DNA from: Lachnospira pectinoschiza | GTDB taxonomy: Bacteria; Bacillota; Clostridia; Lachnospirales; Lachnospiraceae | Assembly (NCBI RefSeq): GCF_900103815.1 | Contig: NZ_FNHZ01000001.1 | Location: forward strand, 881,715-945,714 | Direction: 5' to 3' | Length of the DNA stretch: 64,000 bases | Shown: positions 35,043 through 43,123 of the stretch, in pieces | Position numbering within the stretch: the first letter of the stretch is position 1 | Layout of the letters: every line of letters starts with the position of its first letter | The notes under the pieces: generated by a model | The model's input: only the letters and a program-made list of their open reading frames with translations | Databases searched by the model: none | What the model was told of the DNA's origin: nothing | Made by a program: the position numbers and the translations under genes

Positions 35043-35720
35043 ATGTCATTTAATATTAGTAATTATGAAATACCAAATAACAGGAGTTTATATGATAAGA
35101 CACTACAATATAGTAACTTTCGAGGCAGTAAATCTAAAACTGGCTCTACTACACAAAAAAGAACAGATATTTTAGAAATATCTCAGGAAGCAAAAAAATT
35201 ACAGGAGTCTGATTCAAAAATGTCAGCAAACTCTGGCAAAGATATATTAGGTATATCGAAAGGTCAAGGGAATAATGACTATAAAGTACATTTTTCGGAT
35301 TCGGCAATGGTAAGTCGTGCAATATCAAGGGGGAGAATTACAGTAAATGGTGTTGATATTGAGTTATCAGATCAGATTAAGAATAAATTGAGAGAAGTAG
35401 ATAAACAAGCTGAAAATAATCGAATGAAAAATTATATGGAATATGTTAATAAACATGAGGCTGCTGTAGCAAAACAGCAGGCAGAAACTTGGAAGAAGGC
35501 ATTTGAAACTCCAGATTCACTCAAAATATTACTTGGCATAGACGATAAAATGCAAAGAAAAGTAGAAGCAGGACAAGATACAATTACAGGAGTATCTTGG
35601 AATGATTTTGAGTGGAAAACATATGAAACCGTATTAGATGTTAATTTGGATAGAGGAATCGCCACGCTTGGAGAGATTTCTTCAAATGAAGTAATTCTAA
35701 ACGAAAAAGAATATTTGTAG
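35043..35720 (+). CDS. Uncharacterised element protein
   Basis: A 225-residue hydrophilic protein with AGGAGG upstream. The front has Ser/Asn-rich sequence and the phrase DILEISQEAKKLQES. The middle is helical. The end (GVSWNDFEWKTYETVLDVNL) looks folded. Similar proteins are carried by Lachnospiraceae integrative elements, but I cannot name the family. A terminator-like CCTCTTTTGTCAG ... CTGGCAAAGGAGG hairpin with a T-run follows at about 35770-35815. Confidence 0.6.
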   Translation: MSFNISNYEIPNNRSLYDKTLQYSNFRGSKSKTGSTTQKRTDILEISQEAKKLQESDSKMSANSGKDILGISKGQGNNDYKVHFSDSAMVSRAISRGRITVNGVDIELSDQIKNKLREVDKQAENNRMKNYMEYVNKHEAAVAKQQAETWKKAFETPDSLKILLGIDDKMQRKVEAGQDTITGVSWNDFEWKTYETVLDVNLDRGIATLGEISSNEVILNEKEYL

Positions 35721-35993
35721 GACAACATAAAAGCCTAGTTAATATATAGTTAATTAATCAATAATGATGTAATCCTCTTTTGTCAGAAGAAACTGGCAAA
35801 GGAGGTTTTTTTGTTTTTAAAGCACCAAAATATGCAATACGCAATTTAACATCAATCATTAAAACATCGTAACGCTTGACAAGACGAAATAAATGCAGTA
35901 TAGTTACCGTACAAAGAAATTGCGTAACGCAAGTTTTAGAAAGGAAATAAAATGCACAGGACTTGTAATCCTACGCAGGAATGAGGTGATTGA

Positions 35994-36227
35994 ATGACAG
36001 AATTAAAGTTTGCTCTCTCCATTGAAGAAGCTGCCGACTATACAGGCATCGGAAGAAACACTCTTAGAAATCTTGTTGAATGGGAAAAGCTGCCAATCCT
36101 TAGAGTTGGAAGAAAAATCTTAATCCGCAGGGAACGATTAGACGAGTTTCTGATTCTCAATGAGGGGAAAGATTTACGAGACAGACACGCAGTAAAAGCG
36201 GTCAAGGGAACAATGAAAAATGAATAA
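35994..36227 (+). CDS. xis: Excisionase (MerR-like HTH) of the element
   Basis: A 77-residue protein with the excisionase-family winged helix: LSIEEAADYTGIGRNTLRNL then LPILRVGRKILIRRERLDEFL. It is the directionality factor that works with the tyrosine recombinase. A good GAGGTGATTG site precedes the ATG. Confidence 0.9.
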   Translation: MTELKFALSIEEAADYTGIGRNTLRNLVEWEKLPILRVGRKILIRRERLDEFLILNEGKDLRDRHAVKAVKGTMKNE

Positions 36228-36367
36228 GGGACAGTCCTAAGACCATCCCTCTGGTATGTATCTGACTAAAAGCCATGATATACCTACACGCAAATAGATT
36301 ATATCACGGACAAGTCCTCAGATACAACCAGAACTTTTGGAAAATGAGGACAAGATGGATGTGAATG

Positions 36368-36518
36368 GGTGCAATCGTCCACCCAGATGGTAGGACAAGT
36401 CCACCCAAGATACAAAAGGTGTTATGAAATGTCCACCCATTTCAGAAAATAAAAAAATAAGATAGGTGCAATCATCCACCCAAGTGGTAGGACAAGTCCA
36501 CCCAACTTACAAAAGGTG
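36368..36518 (+). repeat. Duplicated 54 bp unit with GTCCACCCA iterons
   Basis: Two 54 bp copies (36368-36421 and 36465-36518) differ at a few positions. Each contains two GTCCACCCA or ATCCACCCA words, and a fifth lies between them (36431). Such spacing is seen at replication or transfer origins and at binding sites of initiator proteins. Confidence 0.65.
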
Positions 36519-36524
36519 CTGTGA

Positions 36525-36960
36525 GTTAATAGTAAAAATCTCTATTAAAATCAAAATGTAATAGAATAATGCACTATTAAAAACGGATTTTAATAGTAAA
36601 TTCTTTTATTAACATCATCTGATACTGACGAACTCAAAGAAAAAATCGCAGATACAGGTTAATAGTAAAATCCACTATGAAAAAGGAAATGTAATAGAGC
36701 AATACACTATTAAAAAAGAAATTTAATAGGAATTTTAACTACCACTTTCTTGCCAGATACAGTTTAAGAGCAAGCAAAGTAGCACAGTGCTATTGTCAGG
36801 GTGAAAATGCTAACGAATCGTGCTATTGTTTTGCCGATTTTAATAGCATAAGTGCTATTGTTTCAAAAATGGTCAAAAATCAACAATAGTAAATGTGCTA
36901 TTGTTTTCACAAAAAATGCTATTGTTTGTGCTATTGTTTCGCTGATTTTCATAGCAATCT
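36525..36960. repeat. Clusters of short repeats in a gene-free stretch
   Basis: From 36525 to 36730 the words CACTATTAAAA and TTAATAGTAAA recur in both orientations. From 36788 to 36943 TGCTATTGT occurs six times, with inverted copies (AACAATAG, AATAGCA) between. No gene fits the 1 kb from the excisionase to the relaxase. This looks like a regulatory or origin region, or a decayed one. Confidence 0.6.
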
Positions 36961-37077
36961 TCTAGCATTCCTGTCAAGAAAAAGGAGTGCCGGATACGGC
37001 ACATAAAAAGTGTGCCATTAAAGGCACAAAATTAGGTGCTGAGGGAACAGTTACAGCTAAAAGTGGACTTCATAAGC

Positions 37078-37160
37078 AAGCCCTCGACGTTTGAGAGCGA
37101 AATACACCCATCGCACAAAACTTCGTTTTGTACTCTGTGTATTTCGCTCTGCGAGGCTTA
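37078..37160. other. Large cruciform ahead of the relaxase, candidate oriT
   Basis: AGAGCGAAATACAC (37094-37107) pairs with GTGTATTTCGCTCT (37137-37150). Inside is ACAAAAC-TTC-GTTTTGT. Outside, AAGCCCTCG pairs with CGAGGCTT. It lies 135 bp before the MobA/MobL start, where transfer origins are normally found. Confidence 0.5.
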
Positions 37161-37294
37161 GCCGCCGACAGGCGGATGTGTTCGCAAGATGAGTGCCTAT
37201 GCACTCGCTCACAGGGAGAAGTCCATCAATCACAACTCACCTATCTTATCCGTCCTCTTTTCCAAAATCAAAACTGGGAAAGGAGGAAATCGCT

Positions 37295-37796
37295 ATGTCA
37301 AGAAATTCATTTGTGCAGATGTCAAAGCTCCATAATGTTCGTGGAAGAATCTATTATATCTCCAGTGACAAAAAACAGGAAAATCTCTATGCGGTATATG
37401 AAACCACAGACCGAAAATTTTGGACAGAACTTGCCAAGTGCAATCAGGCAGAATTTAAGAAAAGCGGTACAGATGGAAAATGTATCGAAGCAAGAGAATT
37501 TATCATTGCTCTGCCGGAATCCTTTGTGGATTATCCGCCAGACGGACTATTAAAGTATATGACGGATAAATTCAAAAGCCGATATGGTGTTGACTGTATT
37601 GCAGCACTCCACCAAAGTCTATAAACAAGGCCAGTCCGAGTATGAAGCCTATGTCAAAGCCAACAAGGAATGGGAATCCAGATATGGAGAAAACTCAATC
37701 CATCGTAAGCTGGCAGAAAAACAAGCAGAGGTCAAGAAAAGACAGGAAGAACGAGATTATATCTATCGTCCACCAACGAACAGAGGGGCAAGATAA
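37295..37796 (+). pseudogene. MobA/MobL relaxase with internal deletion
   Basis: The first part (37295-37624, AAAGGAGG upstream) encodes the relaxase front: SRNSFVQMSKLHNVRGRIYY, ENLYAVYETTDRKFW, CIEAREFIIALPESFVDY. It breaks at CIAALHQSL, just where the HUH metal-binding histidines should follow. A second frame continues to 37796 with a basic helical tail (KANKEWESRYGENSIHRKLA). The catalytic core is missing, so the protein should not nick DNA. Confidence 0.8.
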
Positions 37797-37822
37797 AAGA
37801 GGTCATTGCGACCTCTTTTATC
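37792..37822. terminator. Palindromic terminator after the relaxase remnant
   Basis: GATAAAAGAGGTC (37792-37804) and GACCTCTTTTATC (37810-37822) form a perfect 13 bp stem around ATTGC. A/T runs on both sides allow use in both directions. Confidence 0.8.
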
Positions 37823-37936
37823 GTTTCATACATTCCTATCTTACATCCATCAAAATGGGTGATTGTAAATTGATTTACATGCTTTTACAAATTGATTGGC
37901 GATAGATTGCTTATCTAAATTATCACGATATTCTTG

Positions 37937-38806
37937 TTATGGGAGTATATCTAAATGCTCGATCAAGTATTGAATGAAAAGTTTACTGGCAATTGGCAGA
38001 TTTTCTTTTGCTTTATAGCAAATCGATAGGTGACGATAAATTGGTGGATTCAGAGGTAAACACTTTATATGATAGGATGTCCTTTGAGTTATAAGTTTTG
38101 CTAGGATACTAATACCAAGACCAGCTTCAACCATTGTCATAATTGCGTAATCATCATGTATACGATATTTGATATTTGGAATTAACTCTTGCTCTGCAAA
38201 GGCAGCAAGAGGTTCACTGTAATTACCTTCCTCTAATAGAATAAATGGTTCGTTGGCTATCTCTTTGAAAGAGATGGCTTTTTTATTAGAGAGCGGATGA
38301 TCAGTTGGAAGCACAACAAGCATTTCGCCATCTTTCACTGGGATGGTTTCTAAGTCTGTTACTGCATCTTGTGATATAAAACCAAAATCGATGGTACCCG
38401 AATGAATCCACTCAGGGATTAGCTTATAGTCTCCTTGATGAAAAACAAACTGCACATTGGGATACATTTCTTGGAATCCTTTGATTAATCCGGGCATCCA
38501 ATGACAGGTAATACTTGAAATCGTTCCTACTCGTATTACTCCTGTCTCAAGACCTTTGATTTCGGAACATTTTTCAATCATAGCACGGTGGCTGTTAATC
38601 GTTTGTTCAATAAAGGGGAAAAGTTCTTGACCTTCTAATGTAAGCCGAACACCATATCTGGAGCGAACTAAAAGTTTGATATCAAGCTCATTTTCCAGAG
38701 ATGCTATCATTTGACTTATAGAAGATTGGGTAAAGCCAAGTGCATCTGCTGCTTTTGTAAAACTTCCTAATTCGATTATTTTTTGAAGAGCCTGTAGTCG
38801 TTGCAT
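37937..38806 (-). CDS. LysR-family regulator
   Basis: A 289-residue protein with the LysR winged helix (GSFTKAADALGFTQSSISQM, then LENELDIKLLVRS) and a periplasmic-binding-like effector domain. It is divergent from the phzF-MFS pair 110 bp away, so it probably controls that pair. It is cargo of the 9 kb element. Confidence 0.9.
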   Translation of the reverse strand: MQRLQALQKIIELGSFTKAADALGFTQSSISQMIASLENELDIKLLVRSRYGVRLTLEGQELFPFIEQTINSHRAMIEKCSEIKGLETGVIRVGTISSITCHWMPGLIKGFQEMYPNVQFVFHQGDYKLIPEWIHSGTIDFGFISQDAVTDLETIPVKDGEMLVVLPTDHPLSNKKAISFKEIANEPFILLEEGNYSEPLAAFAEQELIPNIKYRIHDDYAIMTMVEAGLGISILAKLITQRTSYHIKCLPLNPPIYRHLSICYKAKENLPIASKLFIQYLIEHLDILP

Positions 38807-38914
38807 TATTCAAATCGCCTTTCCTAATATTAGAATTAGATATATTTGTTTTACTAATTATAAAACGTGGAGTATAATGGTGTCAAATATAAATGATTGG
38901 AGTTGATTGGAAAG

Positions 38915-39688
38915 ATGAAACAATATATAGTCGATGCCTTTTCCGATGAAGTTTTTAAGGGAAATCAAGCAGCCGTATGTATTATGGATGAGTGGATTTC
39001 AGAAGAACTTATGACGAATATCACATTGGAAAATAATTTTTCAGAGACCGCTTTTGCTGTTAAAGAAGGAGATAGTTATAGACTTAGATGGTTTACACCT
39101 GGTGGAGAAATTGATTTATGTGGTCATGCTACACTAGGGACAGCCTATGTGATATTTCGGTTTTATGATACAGATGCAACAGTAGTTTCTTTTCAAACAA
39201 TGAGTGGTGAGTTGATTGTCCGTAAAGAGAAAGATTTACTCGTAATGGATTTTCCTTCCTATAAACTGGGGCAGGTAAGTGTTACAGATGAAATGGAGAA
39301 AGCTCTTGGAATAAGACCTTTAGAGGCATATATGGGACGTGATTTACTCTGCATTCTTCCTGATGAAGATAAGGTAAAGAATTTAAAGCCTGATTTAGAT
39401 AAGATGAAAGATTTAGATGGATTACTCGTTCATGTGACAGCAAGCGGTTCGGATTATGATTGTGTAAGCAGAAGCTTTGCTCCTAAGCTAAGTGTAGATG
39501 AAGATCCGGTTTGTGGCAGTGGACACTGTCACATTGCACCATATTGGGCTAAAAAACTTGGAAGGGAAGAATTGGTTGCTTATCAGGCTTCTAAAAGGAG
39601 CGGTGTATTATATTGCAGAGTCACTGGAAATCGTACACAACTAGCGGGTAAGGTTGCACTTTATTCTTCTGGTGAATTATATGTATAA
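38915..39688 (+). CDS. PhzF-family isomerase-like protein
   Basis: About 257 residues from the ATG at 38915. PhzF motifs are all present: VDAFSDEVFKGNQAAVCI, the catalytic glutamate in ENNFSETAFAV, RWFTPGGEIDLCGHATLG, and DEDPVCGSGHCHIAPYW. Members act as isomerases or epimerases on small acids. The substrate here is unknown. The MFS transporter start overlaps its end, so they form an operon. Confidence 0.9.
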   Translation: MKQYIVDAFSDEVFKGNQAAVCIMDEWISEELMTNITLENNFSETAFAVKEGDSYRLRWFTPGGEIDLCGHATLGTAYVIFRFYDTDATVVSFQTMSGELIVRKEKDLLVMDFPSYKLGQVSVTDEMEKALGIRPLEAYMGRDLLCILPDEDKVKNLKPDLDKMKDLDGLLVHVTASGSDYDCVSRSFAPKLSVDEDPVCGSGHCHIAPYWAKKLGREELVAYQASKRSGVLYCRVTGNRTQLAGKVALYSSGELYV

Positions 39689-40880
39689 GTTAAGACAAAA
39701 TAAATTGTTCTATGTAATAGCCTTTGGTTTGATTGCCTGTGCAGTCTATGGAGTTGGTGCAGGAATAAGAAGTAACATAGGCATCTTATTATCACCGATG
39801 GCAGAGCAGTGTGGAATTGCATATAAGGATGCCAGTCTTTGTGTGGCAGTTATGCAGCTTGTGTTTGGTACATCACAACCCCTGTTTGGTATTTTGGCAT
39901 CGAGGAAATCAAATCGATTTGTATTGTTCACAGGTGTAGTTTTACTTGCACTTTCTATGGTAGGAATCATGACGGCAACATCATTTGCAATGCTGTTCCT
40001 GTCTTTGTCGATACTATTTGGCTTAGGTACTGGAGCCATAGCATTTGGTATAGTTTTGACATCTGCAATTTGTTTTGTTGGGAAAGAGCATGCAATGACT
40101 ATGTCCGGAATGCTGAATGCATCTGCTGGAATGGTAGGGTTTATTTTCGCACCTTTAATAAATGCTCTTATTAACAGAGGCGGAATTCGATTAAATTCTA
40201 TCTTTATGATAGGAGTATTTATCGTTCTGATTCCTTTATCCATAGTCCTTACATCAAAAGATTCTGTCGTTTCAAAGAAAGAGGTACAGGAAAGGACAAA
40301 TCTACCATTTAAAGAAGCCTTTAAGAGCAGGACATATTTATTATTGTTAGCAGGGTTTTCCACATGTGGATTTCATATGGTAATTATTGAGTCACATCTA
40401 TTTTCTCAATATATTTCATATAATATTGACAGCAACCATGCGAGCTGGGCATTTTCATTTTATGGAATCATGACGATTGTTGGGGCATTGCTGTCCGGAC
40501 TTTTAAGCACGAAAATTGACAAAGGAAAATTGCTGGCATTTTACTATGGATTTAGAGCAGTTTGGGTTTGTGTATATCTTTTTTTACTTCCAAAGAATTT
40601 TACAACAGCAGTTCTATTTTCGGCAGGACTTGGACTTACAGGTGATGCTACGGTGTCTCCAACATCAGGATTGGTAAATGAAAAATTTGATTTAAAACAT
40701 GTTGCAACCCTTATAGGATTATTATTCTTGGTTCATCAGATAGGTGCATTCTTTAGTGCATATCTTGGAGGCATATTTGTAAGCGCAACAGGGAATTATA
40801 ATACAATTTGGATTATTGATATTGCATTATGCCTATTTGCGAGCAGTATGAGTTTTATGATAAAACCTTCCAGATGTTAA
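39681..40880 (+). CDS. MFS transporter
   Basis: About 399 residues with 12 hydrophobic segments, resembling the oxalate/formate antiporter branch of the major facilitator superfamily. The front reads FGLIACAVYGVGAGIRSNIG, followed by GLGTGAIAFG. The ATG lies within the phzF 3' end. It probably moves the substrate or product of the PhzF protein, which is inferred from the operon. Confidence 0.88.
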   Translation: MYKLRQNKLFYVIAFGLIACAVYGVGAGIRSNIGILLSPMAEQCGIAYKDASLCVAVMQLVFGTSQPLFGILASRKSNRFVLFTGVVLLALSMVGIMTATSFAMLFLSLSILFGLGTGAIAFGIVLTSAICFVGKEHAMTMSGMLNASAGMVGFIFAPLINALINRGGIRLNSIFMIGVFIVLIPLSIVLTSKDSVVSKKEVQERTNLPFKEAFKSRTYLLLLAGFSTCGFHMVIIESHLFSQYISYNIDSNHASWAFSFYGIMTIVGALLSGLLSTKIDKGKLLAFYYGFRAVWVCVYLFLLPKNFTTAVLFSAGLGLTGDATVSPTSGLVNEKFDLKHVATLIGLLFLVHQIGAFFSAYLGGIFVSATGNYNTIWIIDIALCLFASSMSFMIKPSRC

Positions 40881-41145
40881 ACGATATGATAAAATAGGAA
40901 TTTTTTGAGAGAGTATTTTTGAATAATTGAATATGGAAATGTAAAAACAGATCAAGTAAATTTTAAGTAATCTAGCTTATTATGTATACTTGGTCTGTTT
41001 TTATTTTCAATCAAATGAACCAGTCTTTCGTCAAATTTAATAGTTCCTATAAATATCCCTATGAATGTTATTCTCATTAGTGGCTCAAACTTTAGGAAAA
41101 ATTTCTTGCATAGAATAATGTAAGGTGGTATATTATAAATAAAGA

Positions 41146-41171
41146 GAGACACTTGCGCTAACAAGTGTCTC
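41146..41171 (-). terminator. Hairpin downstream of the small toxin gene
   Basis: GAGACACTTG (41146-41155) and CAAGTGTCTC (41162-41171) form a 10 bp stem with loop CGCTAA. On the minus strand it is followed by TCTTTATTTATA. It fits the 3' end of the minus-strand toxin mRNA. From 40880 to 41145 no gene is seen. Confidence 0.65.
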
Positions 41172-41250
41172 ACAGAAGCTAACGATAGACGGTTAGCCAT
41201 ATAAAAAGTTTACGAATTAACCGCTCACATGTTTACGAGGCATAGGGCGG

Positions 41251-41349
41251 TTATTTTCGTGTGTGATTACTATCTTTACCGATAGAGTATCCTATTCCAA
41301 AGCAGGTTAAACCAAAGCTAAGCACTGCAATAAGTCCTAAAATATCCAT
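41251..41349 (-). CDS. Putative type I toxin, holin-like membrane peptide
   Basis: A 32-residue peptide (MDILGLIAVLSFGLTCFGIG then YSIGKDSNHTRK) with AAAGGAGGG 6 bp before the ATG. One hydrophobic helix is followed by a G-Y-x-I-G-K-D turn and a basic tail, as in holin-like toxins encoded in plasmids and integrative elements. Such toxins are silenced by an antisense RNA. Inverted repeats surround the gene, but the antisense RNA could not be placed. Confidence 0.55.
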   Translation of the reverse strand: MDILGLIAVLSFGLTCFGIGYSIGKDSNHTRK

Positions 41350-41369
41350 TGGCAGCCCTCCTTTCCACA

Positions 41370-41621
41370 CTACTGGAGTAATCCTTGCGGATACTCTGTA
41401 TCTATGTAAACAGAAGGCTCACTCATTTCAGAATTAAGGTAAAGTCTTGCATATTCTAGTGGGTCATCAATCGCAAGGGCATCCAACATCCTCTGCGAGT
41501 TTGGTGTAGTTACCAGATTTTCCTCTGCCCTGCCACAGTCAATCCGAAGTATAAAACCATTGTAATAATTGATGTCTATGGAGTTGTGAAATTGATTGTA
41601 TTCAGCGTGTACGATATTCAT
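41370..41621 (-). CDS. Small DUF6061-like element protein
   Basis: An 83-residue protein. The pattern of a beta-rich front (YYNGFILRIDCGRAEENLVT) followed by R-M-L-D-A-L-x-x-D-D-P-L-E-Y-A-R-L-Y-L-N matches small DUF6061 proteins common in Clostridial integrative elements. The role is unknown. It lies just inside the right end of the element. Confidence 0.65.
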   Translation of the reverse strand: MNIVHAEYNQFHNSIDINYYNGFILRIDCGRAEENLVTTPNSQRMLDALAIDDPLEYARLYLNSEMSEPSVYIDTEYPQGLLQ

Positions 41622-41744
41622 ATCTGTGTTATCCTTTCCTTTATCCGTTGTGGCTTTGATAATCTGTTATAGTAAAAAACATTTCCACCAGTTCCAGCCG
41701 ACTTATGTGATTTATATAATGTTATTAGCTGTTACCAGATTTTG

Positions 41745-41771
41745 TTTCCCTTGTTTTTGCCCTTATGAGGT
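41745..41771. repeat. Right attachment site (direct repeat)
   Basis: Identical to 32794-32820. It is followed by ACAAGGGAAA as on the left, then by two further AAGGGAAAG words (near 41804 and 41815) that could be arm-type integrase sites. Confidence 0.8.
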
Positions 41772-41916
41772 GTCGTAACACAAGGGAAAAGGATATAACA
41801 TAAGGGAAAGTTTAAGGGAAAGCTCGCTTACCAAAACTGTAGTAAAATCAAGGCATTGCGGATTTTATCGTAACACTTTATAATACCAGTTAGGTGTTAA
41901 AGAATTGTAGGTATCA

Positions 41917-41929
41917 AAATTCAGATTTG
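41917..41929. repeat. Recurrent intergenic palindrome, copy 12, with extended homology
   Basis: AAATTCAGATTTG, and the 75 bp up to the next ATG nearly repeat 25053-25128. It marks where the cassette array resumes after the 9 kb element. Confidence 0.75.
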
Positions 41930-41991
41930 TTAAACTGGTTGGATAACTCCGTTCCGGGGTTTATTATTATGAGACAAAATAGGAGATTGGA

Positions 41992-42660
41992 ATGAAGTGG
42001 ATTCTAAATAAGGGGAAAAAAGCTACAGATATTTTTGAAGTACTTAGAAAAATGCCGGAAATAAAGATAAAACACGCATTTTGTTCGCCAATAATATTTG
42101 CATGTGGTTTATGTCCTGTAATGCTTATGGAAAATCAAAATAATATAGTATATTGGAAATTTGTACTATGGTCTTTTTTGATAGTCACCATAATGAGTTT
42201 TATTCTTTTGCTCATTGCCTCTCTTGAGAAGGATGCTGAATATCGACACATTAAAATGTTATTTGTTTTTAAGGAAGAATTATTATTTTCTTTCATATTT
42301 CCTACTGTTATAAGCGTATATTATGCTCTTAATAGTATTGTTGCGTGTGTGGCTATTATAGTGTTGTGCGTTATTTTAAGAGTAATTAAAATCTGGTCAC
42401 TTGAAAGGAAAATTAAAAAAGGTACATACGGATATCATATGGACGCTAAAGTTAACACTGCACTTGTAGGAGTTACTTCAATGGCTGGAGTTTTGGGATT
42501 TTATTTATTCGTTAACTTAAAGACATTTGAATCTTTTAGTTTAGCGTATAACCTTGTTATCGTTTGGCTTGTATTTATTGTTTTATTGATAGTATTTATG
42601 ATTGAACCTATAGTTGCAATTAGAAGGTTGCATAGAGACAAGTGTAAGATAAAAAGATAA
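41992..42660 (+). CDS. Multi-pass membrane protein of unknown function
   Basis: A 222-residue protein with about six hydrophobic segments, two short charged loops (LERKIKKGTYGYHMD) and a basic C-terminus. No family was recognised. Its ribosome site (AGGAGATTGGAATG) belongs to the duplicated intergenic unit also found ahead of the GNAT gene at 25129. Confidence 0.6.
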   Translation: MKWILNKGKKATDIFEVLRKMPEIKIKHAFCSPIIFACGLCPVMLMENQNNIVYWKFVLWSFLIVTIMSFILLLIASLEKDAEYRHIKMLFVFKEELLFSFIFPTVISVYYALNSIVACVAIIVLCVILRVIKIWSLERKIKKGTYGYHMDAKVNTALVGVTSMAGVLGFYLFVNLKTFESFSLAYNLVIVWLVFIVLLIVFMIEPIVAIRRLHRDKCKIKR

Positions 42661-42738
42661 ATGAGCCAAACAAATAAGATGTATCTGGTAACAGGAGCGG
42701 CGGATAAGGGAAAGAATTATGTATATGCATTTATGTAA
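42661..42738 (+). pseudogene. N-terminal fragment of an NAD-dependent epimerase/dehydratase
   Basis: A 25-residue frame MSQTNKMYLVTGAADKGKNY. M-Y-L-V-T-G-A-A is the start of a Rossmann-fold epimerase, normally continuing G-F-L-G. It then diverges and stops. The remainder is missing. Confidence 0.5.
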
Positions 42739-42762
42739 GCGAGCATTAATTGCTCGCTTTTT
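42738..42762 (+). terminator. Rho-independent terminator
   Basis: AGCGAGCA (42738-42745) / TGCTCGCT (42751-42758) with loop TTAAT and a T-run. An (AAT)n microsatellite-like run follows at 42770-42792. Confidence 0.9.
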
Positions 42763-42833
42763 GTTAGTTTGTAATAATAATAATAATAATAAATACTGAA
42801 TAATAGCTTAAAAATATTATTAATTTATATAAT

Positions 42834-43091
42834 ATGTTATATAATATATTGTATAACTCTACAGAAACTGAGCAGCATCTGACCATAACATCAGATGGAA
42901 AAGTAGAGCTTACAAGACAATCCTTTAGTGATGAAATCATTGAAGAAACAGAGTTTTTGATTGATAAAGATGAGGCTGTAGTCAGGATTGTAGATAAGAA
43001 TTATTATACAGCTGAAAATGTACCATTTCCGGTAGATAAGGCAAAGCACATTATACGCCTTGTCGAGGATAGTGAGATTGATGAAGAATGA
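42834..43091 (+). CDS. Small uncharacterised protein
   Basis: An 85-residue beta-type protein (LTITSDGKVELTRQSFSDEI, VVRIVDKNYYTAENVPFPVD). The start is uncertain, because the sequence before it is a run of TATAATAT and no ribosome site is clear. It may be missing its front. It ends 4 bp into an overlap with the frame of the YbaK gene leader. Confidence 0.45.
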   Translation: MLYNILYNSTETEQHLTITSDGKVELTRQSFSDEIIEETEFLIDKDEAVVRIVDKNYYTAENVPFPVDKAKHIIRLVEDSEIDEE

Positions 43092-43123
43092 TGGAAGAAT
43101 TAAGAGTAGAATGGAGGTTGGCG

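Larger units (their letters stand above)
32794..41771. mobile_element. 9 kb integrative/mobilisable element
   Basis: Bounded by a 27 bp perfect direct repeat (32794-32820 and 41745-41771). It contains an inward tyrosine recombinase next to the left end, an XRE repressor, an excisionase, iteron-like repeats, a candidate oriT and a truncated MobA/MobL relaxase. Cargo is LysR-PhzF-MFS. A putative type I toxin and a DUF6061-like gene sit at the right end. It lies inside the cassette array. The relaxase damage suggests it can no longer mobilise itself. Confidence 0.8.

Noticed and set aside
36360..36960. Short repeats considered as a CRISPR array
   Set aside because: Repeat words are 9-11 bp, irregularly spaced and occur in both orientations, with no cas genes.
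39746..40363. 205-residue minus-strand open frame
   Set aside because: Antisense to the MFS transporter, with low-complexity composition and no ribosome site.
32794..41771. Integrase-bearing region as a prophage
   Set aside because: No capsid, terminase, tail or lysis genes. The relaxase remnant and excisionase fit a mobilisable element.
42770..42792. AAT trinucleotide run as a phase-variation tract
   Set aside because: It lies after a terminator and outside any reading frame or promoter spacer that I can identify.
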